Assembly (NCBI GenBank): GCA_039938515.1 | Contig: JBDUUL010000024.1 | Coordinates: forward strand, 124,001 to 188,000 | Source of the DNA: Nitrososphaera sp. | Lineage (GTDB): Archaea; Thermoproteota; Nitrososphaeria; Nitrososphaerales; Nitrososphaeraceae | Direction of reading: 5' to 3' | DNA length: 64,000 bases | Shown: positions 51,433-60,275 of the stretch, piece by piece | How the letters are laid out: each line of letters starts with the position of its first letter | Numbering within the stretch: position 1 is the stretch's first letter | The notes under the pieces: model-generated | Told to the model about the DNA's origin: nothing | The model's database searches: none | The model's input: the letters and a program-made list of their open reading frames with translations, nothing else | Program-made: the position numbers and the translations under genes

Positions 51433-52107
51433 ATGGTAGTGTTTAACCAAGCACTGAGCGTACCGGAAGCGATAAGAGGCATACTAGCAGGGAACCATGT
51501 GTATCTTCAGGCGCTTCAGCTTGGCATCGCAAATTACACCGCGCTGGCCCAGAGGATAAAGCCGCAGGTTGAAGCCGCCATGGGCGCGAAGGTAAATACA
51601 AACACAATAGTTGTTGCGATAAAGAGGTTTGCCGACTCGCTTCCAAAGCAGGAATCCGAGGCAGACGAACCCTCGAAAGGCGGCTCAAAGGCAAAACTCT
51701 CGCTGGTGGGCGGAATCCTCGATGTTGATTTGCAAAGTGGAAGGGACGACGCTTTGTCAGGCTTACTGGACAAGATTTTCGGAGATCACTCGGGGAGCTA
51801 CAACCTGTTTCAGAGCGACGAGCATTCGACGCTTCTTGTCGAGGATGCCGAGGGGGTAAGGGACATCATGTCCGGCGTGCTTGACCGCTTTGAGGGGACT
51901 CTGAGCGAGGGCCTTTCCAAGATTTCCATTGCAATAGGCCACGACGGGCAGGACCCCTACCATGTTCTTTCGATTGTTTCGGGTCTGCTATACAACAACA
52001 TGATACCTATCAGGAGTGCGTTTTATGCAGGCAACGAGATAGTCCTGGTTATCAACGACGACGATGCCGCCAAGGCTTATGATCTTATCAGGACCAAGAT
52101 AGGCTAG
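51433..52107 (+). CDS. DUF-type archaeal protein with ACT-like C-terminal domain
   Basis: The 224-residue protein starts with a helical region (SVPEAIRGILAGNHVYLQAL, IANYTALAQRIKPQVEAAMG, VNTNTIVVAIKRFADSL) resembling a winged helix. A charged linker (QESEADEPSKGGSKAK) follows, then two alpha/beta repeats (LLVEDAEGVRDIMSGVLDRF, SKISIAIGHDGQDPYHVLSI, VLVINDDDAAKAYDLIRTKI) like ACT domains. Archaeal proteins of this layout are uncharacterised and may sense a small ligand such as an amino acid. It is divergent from hsp20, and its end overlaps the end of pyrB by 4 nt. Confidence 0.75.
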   Translation: MVVFNQALSVPEAIRGILAGNHVYLQALQLGIANYTALAQRIKPQVEAAMGAKVNTNTIVVAIKRFADSLPKQESEADEPSKGGSKAKLSLVGGILDVDLQSGRDDALSGLLDKIFGDHSGSYNLFQSDEHSTLLVEDAEGVRDIMSGVLDRFEGTLSEGLSKISIAIGHDGQDPYHVLSIVSGLLYNNMIPIRSAFYAGNEIVLVINDDDAAKAYDLIRTKIG

Positions 52108-53054
52108 TAACCGGCAACCTGTGCCGGGAGATTCTCGTTTAGCATAAGAGCAAGGAGCGTCGCTCTCACCTGCTTGCCGTACGAAGCCTGCCTAAAGTAC
52201 ACGGCATTTTTCGTACCGTCGACCGATTGTGAAATCTCGTCCACGCGTGGAAGCGGGTGCATTATGGACACGTCAGGTCTGGCTTTTGCAAGCGTGCCGA
52301 GGTCTATCGTGTAGGTGCCGCGCACCTTCTCGTATTCCTGAAGGTCAGGAAAACGCTCGCGCTGGATGCGTGTGACGTATATGACATCAGCATCGGGCAG
52401 CACGCCGTCAAGTTCGTCGTGCTCTTTGATCTTTAGCCGGTTCTGGATGTCATAGATTGACTCCTTTCTTATCTTGAGCGAGGGCGGGGACACAAGGTGC
52501 ACGTCCACATTATAGTTTGCAAGAGCATAGAGCAAAGAGTAGACCGTCCTGCCGTACTTTAGGTCGCCCACGACGGCTATAGTCAGCCCGTCAATGGTGT
52601 GTTTTTCCTTCATTATGGTATAAAGATCCAGCAGCGCCTGGGTCGGGTGCTCCTCGCTCCCGCTGCCCGCGTTGATAATCGGATTTTCTGAAAGCTCCGC
52701 GGCAAATCTGCTTGATCCATCCAGCGGATGCCTCAAGACGATCACGTCGGAATACAGGTCAATGACACGAATCGTGTCAGCCAGACTTTCCCCTTTTTCT
52801 ACCGATGAGGACTTTAGGTCCGCAATCCCGATGGAGCTTCCGCCAAGCGACGCCATGGCCGCCTCAAAACTCATCCTGGTGCGCGTGCTTGGTTCGTAAA
52901 AGATGTAGCCAAGCGTCCTGCCCTTGCCAAGCTCGCTTTTCTCGACCGGCCGCAGCTTGCTGAGGCTCTCGGTTGCCGAAAAGATAAACTCAAGATCTGT
53001 CTTTGTAAAGTCCTTTACGGAGACGATGTCCCGCTCGTAGAAGGGATTTGGCAT
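52104..53054 (-). CDS. pyrB: aspartate carbamoyltransferase catalytic chain
   Basis: The 316-residue protein is PyrB: FYEPSTRTRMSFEAAMASLG (carbamoyl phosphate loop S-T-R-T-R), HPLDGSSRFAAELSENPIIN, EEHPTQALLDLYTIMKE, VVGDLKYGRTVYSLLYAL, and HPLPRVDEIS (240s loop). It forms carbamoyl aspartate in pyrimidine synthesis. Its regulatory chain, PyrI, is encoded 6.1 kb away (59189, opposite strand) instead of adjacent as in many archaea. Confidence 0.96.
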   Translation of the reverse strand: MPNPFYERDIVSVKDFTKTDLEFIFSATESLSKLRPVEKSELGKGRTLGYIFYEPSTRTRMSFEAAMASLGGSSIGIADLKSSSVEKGESLADTIRVIDLYSDVIVLRHPLDGSSRFAAELSENPIINAGSGSEEHPTQALLDLYTIMKEKHTIDGLTIAVVGDLKYGRTVYSLLYALANYNVDVHLVSPPSLKIRKESIYDIQNRLKIKEHDELDGVLPDADVIYVTRIQRERFPDLQEYEKVRGTYTIDLGTLAKARPDVSIMHPLPRVDEISQSVDGTKNAVYFRQASYGKQVRATLLALMLNENLPAQVAGY

Positions 53055-53262
53055 CAGCTGTTTACCACCTCCCCTTCTTTTTGTCGTCTATAAAGGAATA
53101 ATCCCTTTCATTGGCCGCGAAAAAGCGCCCGAAATCTTGGCCAAATCAGGTTTGAAAAAACACGGATGAGCCGCCAGTGATTATCTACTAGAATCCAAGA
53201 AGGCTAATAACTTCTAGAAATTACTTTAGGAATGACAGTAATAGTAGAGTGCTCTGTCTTCA

Positions 53263-53350
53263 AACTTCACAGAGTTTTTTGAAGTTCATTTACTGTGATT
53301 TGAGAAGTATATAGCTCGAGCCCGCGACGGTAGTCACAAGAAGTTCATTT
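53263..53350. promoter_or_regulatory. inverted and direct repeats upstream of the secreted phosphoesterase gene
   Basis: An inverted repeat AACTTCA (53263-53269), 10 nt, TGAAGTT (53280-53286) is followed by a second direct copy of GAAGTTCATTT (first at 53281-53291, again at 53340-53350). They flank a TATA-like AGTATATAGC at about 53306-53315. This fits binding by a regulator, perhaps in response to phosphate, which is inference from the downstream gene. The remainder of the 53055-53390 gap shows no gene. Confidence 0.45.
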
Positions 53351-53390
53351 TCATAATCTACAATAGCATGGCGTTTACTTTGCACGGGCG

Positions 53391-54923
53391 ATGCATTCGA
53401 ACAAATACTTCATCATAGCATCAGCGCTTGCAGCAGTGCTATTAGCGGCTGGCTCTCTGCCTGCTATATTCACTCAGGCGTCGGCTGCCGACAGCTCTGC
53501 CAAGACGGCGACAAAGATACGGCACCTCGTGGTCATTTTCCAGGAAAACGTATCCTATGACCATTATTTTGCAACATATCCCAAAGCTGCCAACCCGACT
53601 TCCGAGCCCGCATTTCATGCAAGACCCGATACTCCTTCCGATAACGGCCTTTCATCAGCCTTACTCTATTCGAATCCAAACCTGGTGAATCCATTCCGGC
53701 TTGACAGATCGCAAGCAGTCACCTGCGACATGGATCATGATTACAAACCCGAGCAACTGGCCTACCATGGCGGGCTCCTTGACAGGTTTGTGCAGGAAAC
53801 CGGAACTAATGGAACTGGCTGCAATCCTGATGGGAGCACGGTAATGGGCTATTACGATGGCAACACCGTAACGGCACTCTGGAATTATGCGCAGCGGTTC
53901 GCGATGAGCGACAATTCTTTCGAGACGACATTTGGTCCCTCAACACCTGGTGCACTCAATCTTATCTCCGGTCAGACGCACGGCGCGACCCCGACAAACA
54001 TCACGGATACAGTCGTCAATGGAACCGTGATAGGCGATCCGGACGGCACATACGATGACTGCTCCGGCACCACAAAAGTCGCCATGAACGGCACGAACGT
54101 CGGAGACCTGCTCAGCGCCAAAGGCGTGACATGGGGCTGGTTCCAGGGAGGCTTCAAGCCGTCCAGCGTCGTGAATGGCACAGCAGTCTGCAAGAGCTCG
54201 CACGTAAACATTGCAAACGCCACTGTAACAGATTACAGCGCGCACCACGAGCCCTTCCAGTACTTCAAGTCAACCACCAATCCTCATCACCTGCCACCAA
54301 CTTCCGTCGGAATGATTGGAAAGACCGACCAGGCAAACCACCAGTATGACCTCAGCGACTTTTGGTCTGCAGTCCAGAACGGCACCATGCCAGCCGTAAG
54401 CTTCCTAAAAGCTGCAAAATACCAGGACGGCCATGCAGGCTATTCGGACCCGCTCGATGAGCAGCACTTTCTTGTCGACACTATTAACAAGCTTCAGCAA
54501 TCTCATTATTGGGAAAGCACTGCAGTCATTATCCTATACGACGACTCTGACGGATGGTACGACCATGTCATGCCTCCAATAGTCAACCAGTCCAGCGACC
54601 CAGCTAATGATGCGCTAGCAGGCAGTGATCTGTGTGGACATGCGCAGCCCGGCGCCTATCAGGACCGCTGCGGCTACGGGCCTAGACAACCATTCCTTGT
54701 GATTTCACCATACGCCAAAGAGAACTTTATCGACCACAGCATTACCGACCAGAGTTCAGTCTTGAAGTTCATTGAGGAGAACTGGAACCTCGGGACCATT
54801 GGAAACCAGTCCTTTGACGTCAAGGCCGGTTCCATTGCAAACATGTTTGACTTTTCAGATCCAGACATGCACAAGTTGATCCTAGATCCTGCTTCTGGCA
54901 ACCCGTCCGGCAAGAAAATCTAG
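53391..54923 (+). CDS. secreted phosphoesterase (phospholipase C/acid phosphatase family)
   Basis: The 510-residue protein has a signal peptide (residues 1-32, ending QASAADSS) and the phosphoesterase-family motifs: HLVVIFQENVSYDHYFATYP, AMSDNSFETTFGPSTPGALN, YDDSDGWYDHVMPP, and GPRQPFLVISPYAKENFIDH followed by SITDQSSVLKFIEENWNLG. These metal-dependent enzymes (AcpA/PLC type) hydrolyse phosphomono- or diesters outside the cell, releasing phosphate. Cysteines (TCDMDH, GTGCNP, YDDCSG, AVCKSS, SDLCGH, QDRCGY) could form disulfides. It is longer upstream-regulated than its neighbours (335-nt gap with repeats). Confidence 0.9.
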   Translation: MHSNKYFIIASALAAVLLAAGSLPAIFTQASAADSSAKTATKIRHLVVIFQENVSYDHYFATYPKAANPTSEPAFHARPDTPSDNGLSSALLYSNPNLVNPFRLDRSQAVTCDMDHDYKPEQLAYHGGLLDRFVQETGTNGTGCNPDGSTVMGYYDGNTVTALWNYAQRFAMSDNSFETTFGPSTPGALNLISGQTHGATPTNITDTVVNGTVIGDPDGTYDDCSGTTKVAMNGTNVGDLLSAKGVTWGWFQGGFKPSSVVNGTAVCKSSHVNIANATVTDYSAHHEPFQYFKSTTNPHHLPPTSVGMIGKTDQANHQYDLSDFWSAVQNGTMPAVSFLKAAKYQDGHAGYSDPLDEQHFLVDTINKLQQSHYWESTAVIILYDDSDGWYDHVMPPIVNQSSDPANDALAGSDLCGHAQPGAYQDRCGYGPRQPFLVISPYAKENFIDHSITDQSSVLKFIEENWNLGTIGNQSFDVKAGSIANMFDFSDPDMHKLILDPASGNPSGKKI

Positions 54924-55037
54924 AGGGCCGGGCCTCCCCCTTTTTTCTTTCTAAAATTCAAAGAACCGCAGCATAAGAACGATTTCCAGAAATCGTACAA
55001 TAAGTTCATATCAGCAGTTTCATGATTTTGCAGCAGG

Positions 55038-55703
55038 TTGGCGATCTATCGCTTCACGGTCTACAAGAGTCCCAATCTGGGAATTTTCGTAAAGGCAAAC
55101 GACAGCTACGTGCTCGTGCCGCATGGGTTTGCAGAAACAAAGACCGGCAAGCTATCCGAGTATTTGCAGGTTCAAGAGATTACCGCGTCAGTCGGCGGCA
55201 CCCGGCTCCTGGGGCCCATGACCGTGATAAACAACAACGGCATTCTCCTTCCTCCCATTGCTTCCGACCAGGAGCTTGAATCTCTGAAAAAGTCAAGCAA
55301 GCTGAACGTCGAGAGGCTCGAAACAAAGTACACGGCAATAGGAAACCTTATAGCTGCTAACGACAACGGCGCTCTCGTATCTCCCCTGCTGAAAGGCGAG
55401 GTAGACAGGCAAATCCGCGACGTGCTTGGAATCGCGCCGACTACCATGTCCGTGGGAGGGTTTGTCCAGACCGGCTCGATGGTCGTGGCGACAAACGGCG
55501 GCGCCGGCGTCCATCCAAAGGCGACAGAGGATGAAGTAAAGGCGATTTCAGAAGTGCTCCAGGTTCCTGCCGAGCCTGTGACGATAAACGACGGCGTGCC
55601 GTTTCTTTCTTCCGGCGTGGTGGCAAACACCAAGGCGGTGGTCGTAGGCAGCCTAACAACAGGGCCGGAACTGATAATGCTGAGCAGGATATTCAAGGCC
55701 TGA
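55038..55703 (+). CDS. eif6: translation initiation factor 6
   Basis: The 221-residue protein is aIF6 with five quasi-repeats: FTVYKSPNLGIFVKANDSYV, SVGGTRLLGPMTVINNNGIL followed by L-P-P-I, YTAIGNLIAANDNGALVSPL, SMVVATNGGAGVHPKATEDE, and DGVPFLSSGVVANTKAVVVG. It prevents premature joining of ribosomal subunits. The start is TTG 55038, consistent with the family N-terminus M-A/x-I-x-R-F. The stop is followed by the CinA-like gene, close enough for a shared transcript. Confidence 0.95.
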   Translation: MAIYRFTVYKSPNLGIFVKANDSYVLVPHGFAETKTGKLSEYLQVQEITASVGGTRLLGPMTVINNNGILLPPIASDQELESLKKSSKLNVERLETKYTAIGNLIAANDNGALVSPLLKGEVDRQIRDVLGIAPTTMSVGGFVQTGSMVVATNGGAGVHPKATEDEVKAISEVLQVPAEPVTINDGVPFLSSGVVANTKAVVVGSLTTGPELIMLSRIFKA

Positions 55704-55745
55704 GACATGGTACGCCCGCGCGCCAGTTCTAGAAAGGCTGGCAGC

Positions 55746-56552
55746 ATGATAATAGAACTGGTGTGCGTTGGAGATGAACTTCTTTCAGGAATCACCCTCA
55801 ACACCAATGCTCACTGGCTCTCGTGCGAAATAGCGAGTTTGGGAGCGTCAGTAAGCAGGGTAACTACCATAGGCGACAGCATACAGCTAATCGGTCGCGT
55901 GCTGTCAGAATCGCTTGCCAGAAAGCCAGACATGATAATAGTTACTGGAGGGCTCGGAGCCACCTATGACGACCTAACGCTTGAGGGGCTTGCAGCCGCT
56001 CTGGGAGTAAAGACGCAGCTTGACCGGAGCGCGGTCAAAATGTTAAAAAGGAGCTATTCAAGGCGGGGACTGCATTACACTCTGGACCCGGTGCGGCTCA
56101 AGATGGCAACAATTCCAGCAGGGTCTACGCCAGTTCAAAATCCGGTCGGAAGCGCCCCGGCAGTAAGCGTGAAGTCAGGCCGCACACAGATTTACTGCCT
56201 TCAGGGGGTCCCAGGCGAGATGGAGGCGATCTTTACAAAATGCATTTCGCCGGTTATCAAAAAGCACGTCGGGCCTTTTGTTGTGCGCGAGGAGAACTAT
56301 GAAGTAGAGGGGGTAAGCGAGGCCATGCTTTCCCCGGCTCTGACGAGAATCGTGAGTTCTGTGCCCAGGAGGGAACTGTACCTGAAAACCCATCCCCACG
56401 GATACGCCGGGACCACTCCGAGGTTGCGCATCCAGATTGTCTGCCGCGGCACCGACGCGAGGGCAATAGCAAAACGGCTTGGAGATATCTCGTCCATGCT
56501 CCTTGCGCAGGTGGCTGAGCTTGGCGGGCGAGTAATTGTGCTAAACCAATAG
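55746..56552 (+). CDS. CinA-like/molybdopterin-binding domain protein (COG1058)
   Basis: The protein has the CinA N-terminal fold: IELVCVGDELLSGITLNTNA, MIIVTGGLGATYDDLTLEGL, and the GVPGEMEAIF near residue 158. In bacteria this domain is an ADP-ribose or NMN-related pyrophosphatase or a damage-inducible protein; archaeal stand-alone versions are often annotated as nicotinamide mononucleotide deamidase-related. ATG 55746 begins the family homology. An ATG at 55707, 3 nt after the aIF6 stop, would add 13 basic residues and is also possible. Confidence 0.85.
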   Translation: MIIELVCVGDELLSGITLNTNAHWLSCEIASLGASVSRVTTIGDSIQLIGRVLSESLARKPDMIIVTGGLGATYDDLTLEGLAAALGVKTQLDRSAVKMLKRSYSRRGLHYTLDPVRLKMATIPAGSTPVQNPVGSAPAVSVKSGRTQIYCLQGVPGEMEAIFTKCISPVIKKHVGPFVVREENYEVEGVSEAMLSPALTRIVSSVPRRELYLKTHPHGYAGTTPRLRIQIVCRGTDARAIAKRLGDISSMLLAQVAELGGRVIVLNQ

Positions 56553-56566
56553 CGCGCTGCGGGAGC

Positions 56567-57544
56567 TCAGGTTACCGGAGTGAGCCAGAGGGGGCTGTAT
56601 TTTTCATCGTTTCCGTGAACGACCCGCTCAAAAGCAGCCTTGAGCTGCTTCGTAACTGGGCCGGCCTTGCCGTCGCCTACGCGCCTGTGGTCAATTTCAC
56701 CTACTGGCTTGAGCTCCGCGGCCGTTCCTGACAGGAACACTTCATCGGAGGTGTAAAGCTCGTCGCGTGAAATGTCGCGCTCTTGGCATTTGATTCCCTT
56801 TTCGCGGGCGATCGTGAGAAGGCTGTCGCGGGTAATGCCTGCAAGCGCGCCGGAACTCGTCGGAGGAGTCGATAGCTCGCCGTCTCTGACAATAAAGATG
56901 TTTTCAGCGCTTGCCTCAACTACCATGCCTGCAGAGTTGAGCATTATGGCCTCGTCAAAACCGGCCTTGAGAGCCTCGACTCGTGCCAGGGCAGAATTTG
57001 CATAATTGGCGGTTGCCTTGGCGTGCATCGGGAGCGCCTTGCCGTCTATTCGCACCCAGGAGGAGGTCATGAGCCGGGCGCCCATCCCGTCCGGCTTTAG
57101 GTACTCGTCCCATTTCCATACCGCAATGGCAACCGAGACCTTGTTTGGCATCGGGTTTACCCCCATCTTGCCGTAGCCGTAGAATGCTATTGGGCGGATG
57201 TAGCACTCTTCCATCCTGTTTGCCTTCACCGTTTCAATGATGGCGCTGCATAGTTTGTCCCTGCCGTAGCCTCCCATGTCCATGAAGTAGATTTTTCCGC
57301 TGTTTATCAGCCGCTGGACGTGATCGACGAGGCGGAAGATGGCGCTTGAGCCCTGTGAAGTCTTGTAGCAGCGGATGCCTTCAAACACCCCAGTCCCGTA
57401 GTGCAGCGCATGTGTAAGGACGTGGACCTTGGCCTCGTTAAAGTCGACCATCGCGCCATTGAACCAGATCTTGCCTTCAGAGTCTGGCAGTGGAGACACG
57501 GACGAGCCTGAACGGCTGCTCTTTTCGTCAGATATTATTGTCAT
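56567..57544 (-). CDS. ilvE: branched-chain amino-acid aminotransferase
   Basis: The 325-residue PLP enzyme is class IV: IWFNGAMVDFNEAKVHVLTH, ALHYGTGVFEGIRCYKT, YIRPIAFYGYGKMGVNPMPN, the PLP Lys region LPMHAKATANYANSALARVE, DEAIMLNSAGMVVEASAENI and EVFLSGTAAELKPVGEIDHR. It transfers amino groups for Val, Leu and Ile. Its ATG overlaps the TAA of the aspartate kinase gene (TAATG), so the two are translationally coupled. Confidence 0.95.
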   Translation of the reverse strand: MTIISDEKSSRSGSSVSPLPDSEGKIWFNGAMVDFNEAKVHVLTHALHYGTGVFEGIRCYKTSQGSSAIFRLVDHVQRLINSGKIYFMDMGGYGRDKLCSAIIETVKANRMEECYIRPIAFYGYGKMGVNPMPNKVSVAIAVWKWDEYLKPDGMGARLMTSSWVRIDGKALPMHAKATANYANSALARVEALKAGFDEAIMLNSAGMVVEASAENIFIVRDGELSTPPTSSGALAGITRDSLLTIAREKGIKCQERDISRDELYTSDEVFLSGTAAELKPVGEIDHRRVGDGKAGPVTKQLKAAFERVVHGNDEKYSPLWLTPVT

Positions 57545-59040
57545 TACTTGGATATCATCCTCGTGCGGATTTTCTTGCGAGTCGAATGTATGGCCTTGAC
57601 CGCCTCTGCAACGCTGGAGCCTTTGTCCTCGACGACAATCAGGATTCTAGAGTTCTCCTCCTGCGCGTCAATATTTAATATGTTGATGTCATGCTCGCTT
57701 ACCGTGCTGCTTGCAGTTGCGGCAATCTTCGGAACCCTCCACATCTGGTCGCCAATGAGCGTCACTACGCCTCTGCCGTACACCATCTCGGCCTTATGAT
57801 GGTACGCCCTGATGTGCCTTTCATACTTTCTGACATAGTCGGCGTCGAGAAAGAGGATGCGCGTTATTTCCGTGTCGTCTATCTTGTAGGGCGACAGCTT
57901 TACAAAATCATGATACTGCCTGTCGCGTTCAAGCGCCGCCAGAAGGTAAGAGGCGGAAATGCTCTCAATCCGCACCAGCGCGCAGTTCTTTTTTCCGGTG
58001 ACAATCCTTATGGGATTCTCAGACGGGTTTGAGGGGGGCGAGCGCATGATGGTGGTCACGGCTTCTGAGGGCTTTGCCATGTCGGTGATGACGATGGGAA
58101 TGTCAAGCTCCAAGTCGTCAATCTCCTTGATGGCAATCGGGTCTAGAATCTTCATCCCGAACATTCCGGCAATCTTGGCCTCGTTGTAAGAGAGGAAGGG
58201 CACGAAATCAAGATCTTCCTTTACTATCCTTGGGTCGGCGCTCAAGACAGCGCTGTCTTTTTCAAAGTCAAGTTTTACCTGATAATTGCCGTTGTCGTGG
58301 AGCAGGATGGCGATATCGGCTGCCGTTCGGTCGGTGCCTCCCCTCTCATAGGTTGTCTCAAGGCCGTCAACCGTCTTGCCAATAAAGCCTCCCATCGAGA
58401 CAACGTCATGGCGATCAACAAGGTCGAGCAGGTGATCGATGTTTTGCTTTGACTCGGCGAACATAAAGTTGGCAGCCTCAAAGTTCTCGTCGGTTATTAC
58501 GGGCCAGCTCTCGATTGAAACGTGCGCGGATTTTATTCCCTGGCTCTGCATGACATAGTCCATCAGGTACGACATCGTAACCTCTCCGCTGTATGCTAGC
58601 GTCCTTGACCTGATAACGTCCACAAACCGCCTGTTCTCCGCCGCCTGCTTTAGTGAAATTATAACTTGGCGGTAGAACCTGTCAAGATGGTTCAGGAACT
58701 CCTTGTGTAGCGGGCTGCCTGCAAGGTACTGCTCGGCGATCTTTTCGTAAACCTCGCGCAGCGGTTCGATCTCAAGCGGAGGCGTCGAGGTGGAATAGTT
58801 CTTTCCGAGTCTTATCGCGACGTCAGTCATCGAGACGACCTTGCCGTCGCTTTCGGCAAGGGGGGCAGAAAACACGGCGACTACCTTGGATTCCTTCTGC
58901 ATTTGCTTTATCCGCTCAATAACCTTGGGAATCAGGGTACCGTTGGCGCCAAGCGCGCTCCCACCAAATTTGGCGACTGTTACAGCTGTCAATGACTGCG
59001 TCTCCCTCAGCAAAGTCGCAGCCGACCTTATATTAAACAT
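57544..59040 (-). CDS. lysC: aspartate kinase
   Basis: The 498-residue protein has the aspartokinase core: VTVAKFGGSALGANGTLIPK, VVAVFSAPLAESDGKVVSMT, GFIGKTVDGLETTYERGGTD and RTAADIAILL, VLSADPRIVKEDLDFVPFLS. Two C-terminal ACT-like domains follow (KNCALVRIESISASYLLAAL, VVTLIGDQMWRVPKIAATAS, DINILNIDAQEENSRILIVV). It phosphorylates aspartate for Lys, Thr and Met synthesis, with probable feedback control through the ACT domains. The downstream ilvE overlaps its stop. Confidence 0.94.
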   Translation of the reverse strand: MFNIRSAATLLRETQSLTAVTVAKFGGSALGANGTLIPKVIERIKQMQKESKVVAVFSAPLAESDGKVVSMTDVAIRLGKNYSTSTPPLEIEPLREVYEKIAEQYLAGSPLHKEFLNHLDRFYRQVIISLKQAAENRRFVDVIRSRTLAYSGEVTMSYLMDYVMQSQGIKSAHVSIESWPVITDENFEAANFMFAESKQNIDHLLDLVDRHDVVSMGGFIGKTVDGLETTYERGGTDRTAADIAILLHDNGNYQVKLDFEKDSAVLSADPRIVKEDLDFVPFLSYNEAKIAGMFGMKILDPIAIKEIDDLELDIPIVITDMAKPSEAVTTIMRSPPSNPSENPIRIVTGKKNCALVRIESISASYLLAALERDRQYHDFVKLSPYKIDDTEITRILFLDADYVRKYERHIRAYHHKAEMVYGRGVVTLIGDQMWRVPKIAATASSTVSEHDINILNIDAQEENSRILIVVEDKGSSVAEAVKAIHSTRKKIRTRMISK

Positions 59041-59188
59041 AGGTCATAAAGCATGCCGGGCAGAGGTAACCGGCAGGCCTGCCTTCCCTTTGCATAGCCT
59101 TCAGCCGTCGGGGCCTTCCTGGAATCGTCTGACCGGCAGCATGCGCACTGACGATATGCTCATATCATCCTAGAGCGAACAATGGTCA

Positions 59189-59650
59189 GTGTCCGATACA
59201 AGCCAGCTACTTGTCAGGCGGATAAGGGACGGGACTGTCATTGACCACATCGAGGCCGGCAAGGCGCTTGTTGTTCTGCGGGCCCTGAGCATTACCGGGC
59301 GGGAGGGCAATGTCATAACCGTTGCAATGCATGTTCCAAGCAGCAAGCATGGTACCAAGGACATTATCAAGGTTGAAAACAGGTTTCTTGAAACAAGCGA
59401 GACTAACAAGCTGGCGCTTGTCGCGCCCAGGGCGACTATCAACATCATCCGCGACTACAAGCTTGTAGAGAAGCGCAAGATTCAACTTCCAGATTCGATT
59501 GTCGGCATCTTCAAGTGCCCAAACCTAAAGTGCATAACAAATAGCGGCGAGGACATCAGGACCATAATAGACATCATTGACAAGCAAAAAGTTGTCTTGA
59601 AGTGCAGGTATTGCGCGCGTGCGCTTTCCATCGACGAGCTAGTTTTCTGA
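59189..59650 (+). CDS. pyrI: aspartate carbamoyltransferase regulatory chain
   Basis: The 153-residue protein has the PyrI N-domain (LLVRRIRDGTVIDHIEAGKA, VENRFLETSETNKLALVAPR, ATINIIRDYKLVEKRKI) and the zinc domain with FKCPNLKCITNSG and LKCRYCARAL (C-x4-C ... C-x2-C). It binds nucleotide effectors and holds catalytic trimers together. The start is GTG. It lies alone, divergent from the aspartate kinase/ilvE unit, 6.1 kb from pyrB. Confidence 0.95.
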   Translation: MSDTSQLLVRRIRDGTVIDHIEAGKALVVLRALSITGREGNVITVAMHVPSSKHGTKDIIKVENRFLETSETNKLALVAPRATINIIRDYKLVEKRKIQLPDSIVGIFKCPNLKCITNSGEDIRTIIDIIDKQKVVLKCRYCARALSIDELVF

Positions 59651-59737
59651 GGCCAGACCCGGACGTCGGATCCCTGGCAGGCTGCCAGACTTGGGCCTTT
59701 CTGCCCTGTTGAGCGCTTTCCACCCGACGTTGGGCCG

Positions 59738-59917
59738 CTACCCCGAGGAGCGGTCAATGGCAAAGTGGAAGCCTATCAAGGGGCTAAATAGGCATGCGCT
59801 TAGCGCAGCAAGCCTGTATTCGTGCAAATATGCAAGGTAAAGGGTTACCCCAACACCCGTCATGATTTCAATCCACGTGCAGGTGCAGAGCATCAGCGCG
59901 ATGGACTTGACTGACAT
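59738..59917 (-). CDS. small membrane protein, 59 residues
   Basis: From ATG 59917 the product has two TM helices (MLCTCTWIEIMTGVGVTLYL and AALSACLFSPLIGFHFAID). TTG 59926 is an alternative. It lies 28 nt after the stop of another small membrane protein gene on the same strand, and the two probably form an operon. The longer frame to 60049 overlaps that gene and adds basic non-family residues. Function unknown. Confidence 0.55.
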   Translation of the reverse strand: MSVKSIALMLCTCTWIEIMTGVGVTLYLAYLHEYRLAALSACLFSPLIGFHFAIDRSSG

Positions 59918-59945
59918 GTACCACAATAGCGGCGCTTCAACTATT

Positions 59946-60221
59946 TCATTTTTTTTCCAGATCGCTTGCCGGTATGCCGCTTTCATCCCGGACATTGGCA
60001 AGCCGCTTTGAGACCTTGAACGCAAAGCCGAGCCCCGAGAATAGCGCAACCATGCCCCCGATCGCAGTGTACATGATTTCCGCCTTCACCACGTAGTTTA
60101 GTATGAGGATTGCAGTTATCGCCGGGACTGAGAGTACGACTGCGACTATCGCGCTAAGCGCAAAGACTCTTGTCGTCGTCATCCGCCTCTTGTTCTTGTC
60201 TTCGCTGTTTGAGCCCGGCAA
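59946..60221 (-). CDS. small membrane protein, 91 residues
   Basis: The product has a polar N-terminus (SEDKNKRRMTTTR), two TM helices (VFALSAIVAVVLSVPAITAI followed by L-I-L-N-Y, and YTAIGGMVALFSGLGFAFKV) and a charged C-terminus. The start is TTG, about 27 nt downstream of the minus-strand box ATTTTATATCG, a convincing leaderless arrangement. It lies just downstream of the ATPase I gene, but its promoter is separate. Function unknown. Confidence 0.6.
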   Translation of the reverse strand: MPGSNSEDKNKRRMTTTRVFALSAIVAVVLSVPAITAILILNYVVKAEIMYTAIGGMVALFSGLGFAFKVSKRLANVRDESGIPASDLEKK

Positions 60222-60275
60222 CGGACATGATGCACGCCGTTTCGATATAAAATTGTGGTGTCCCCACCCGGAGAG

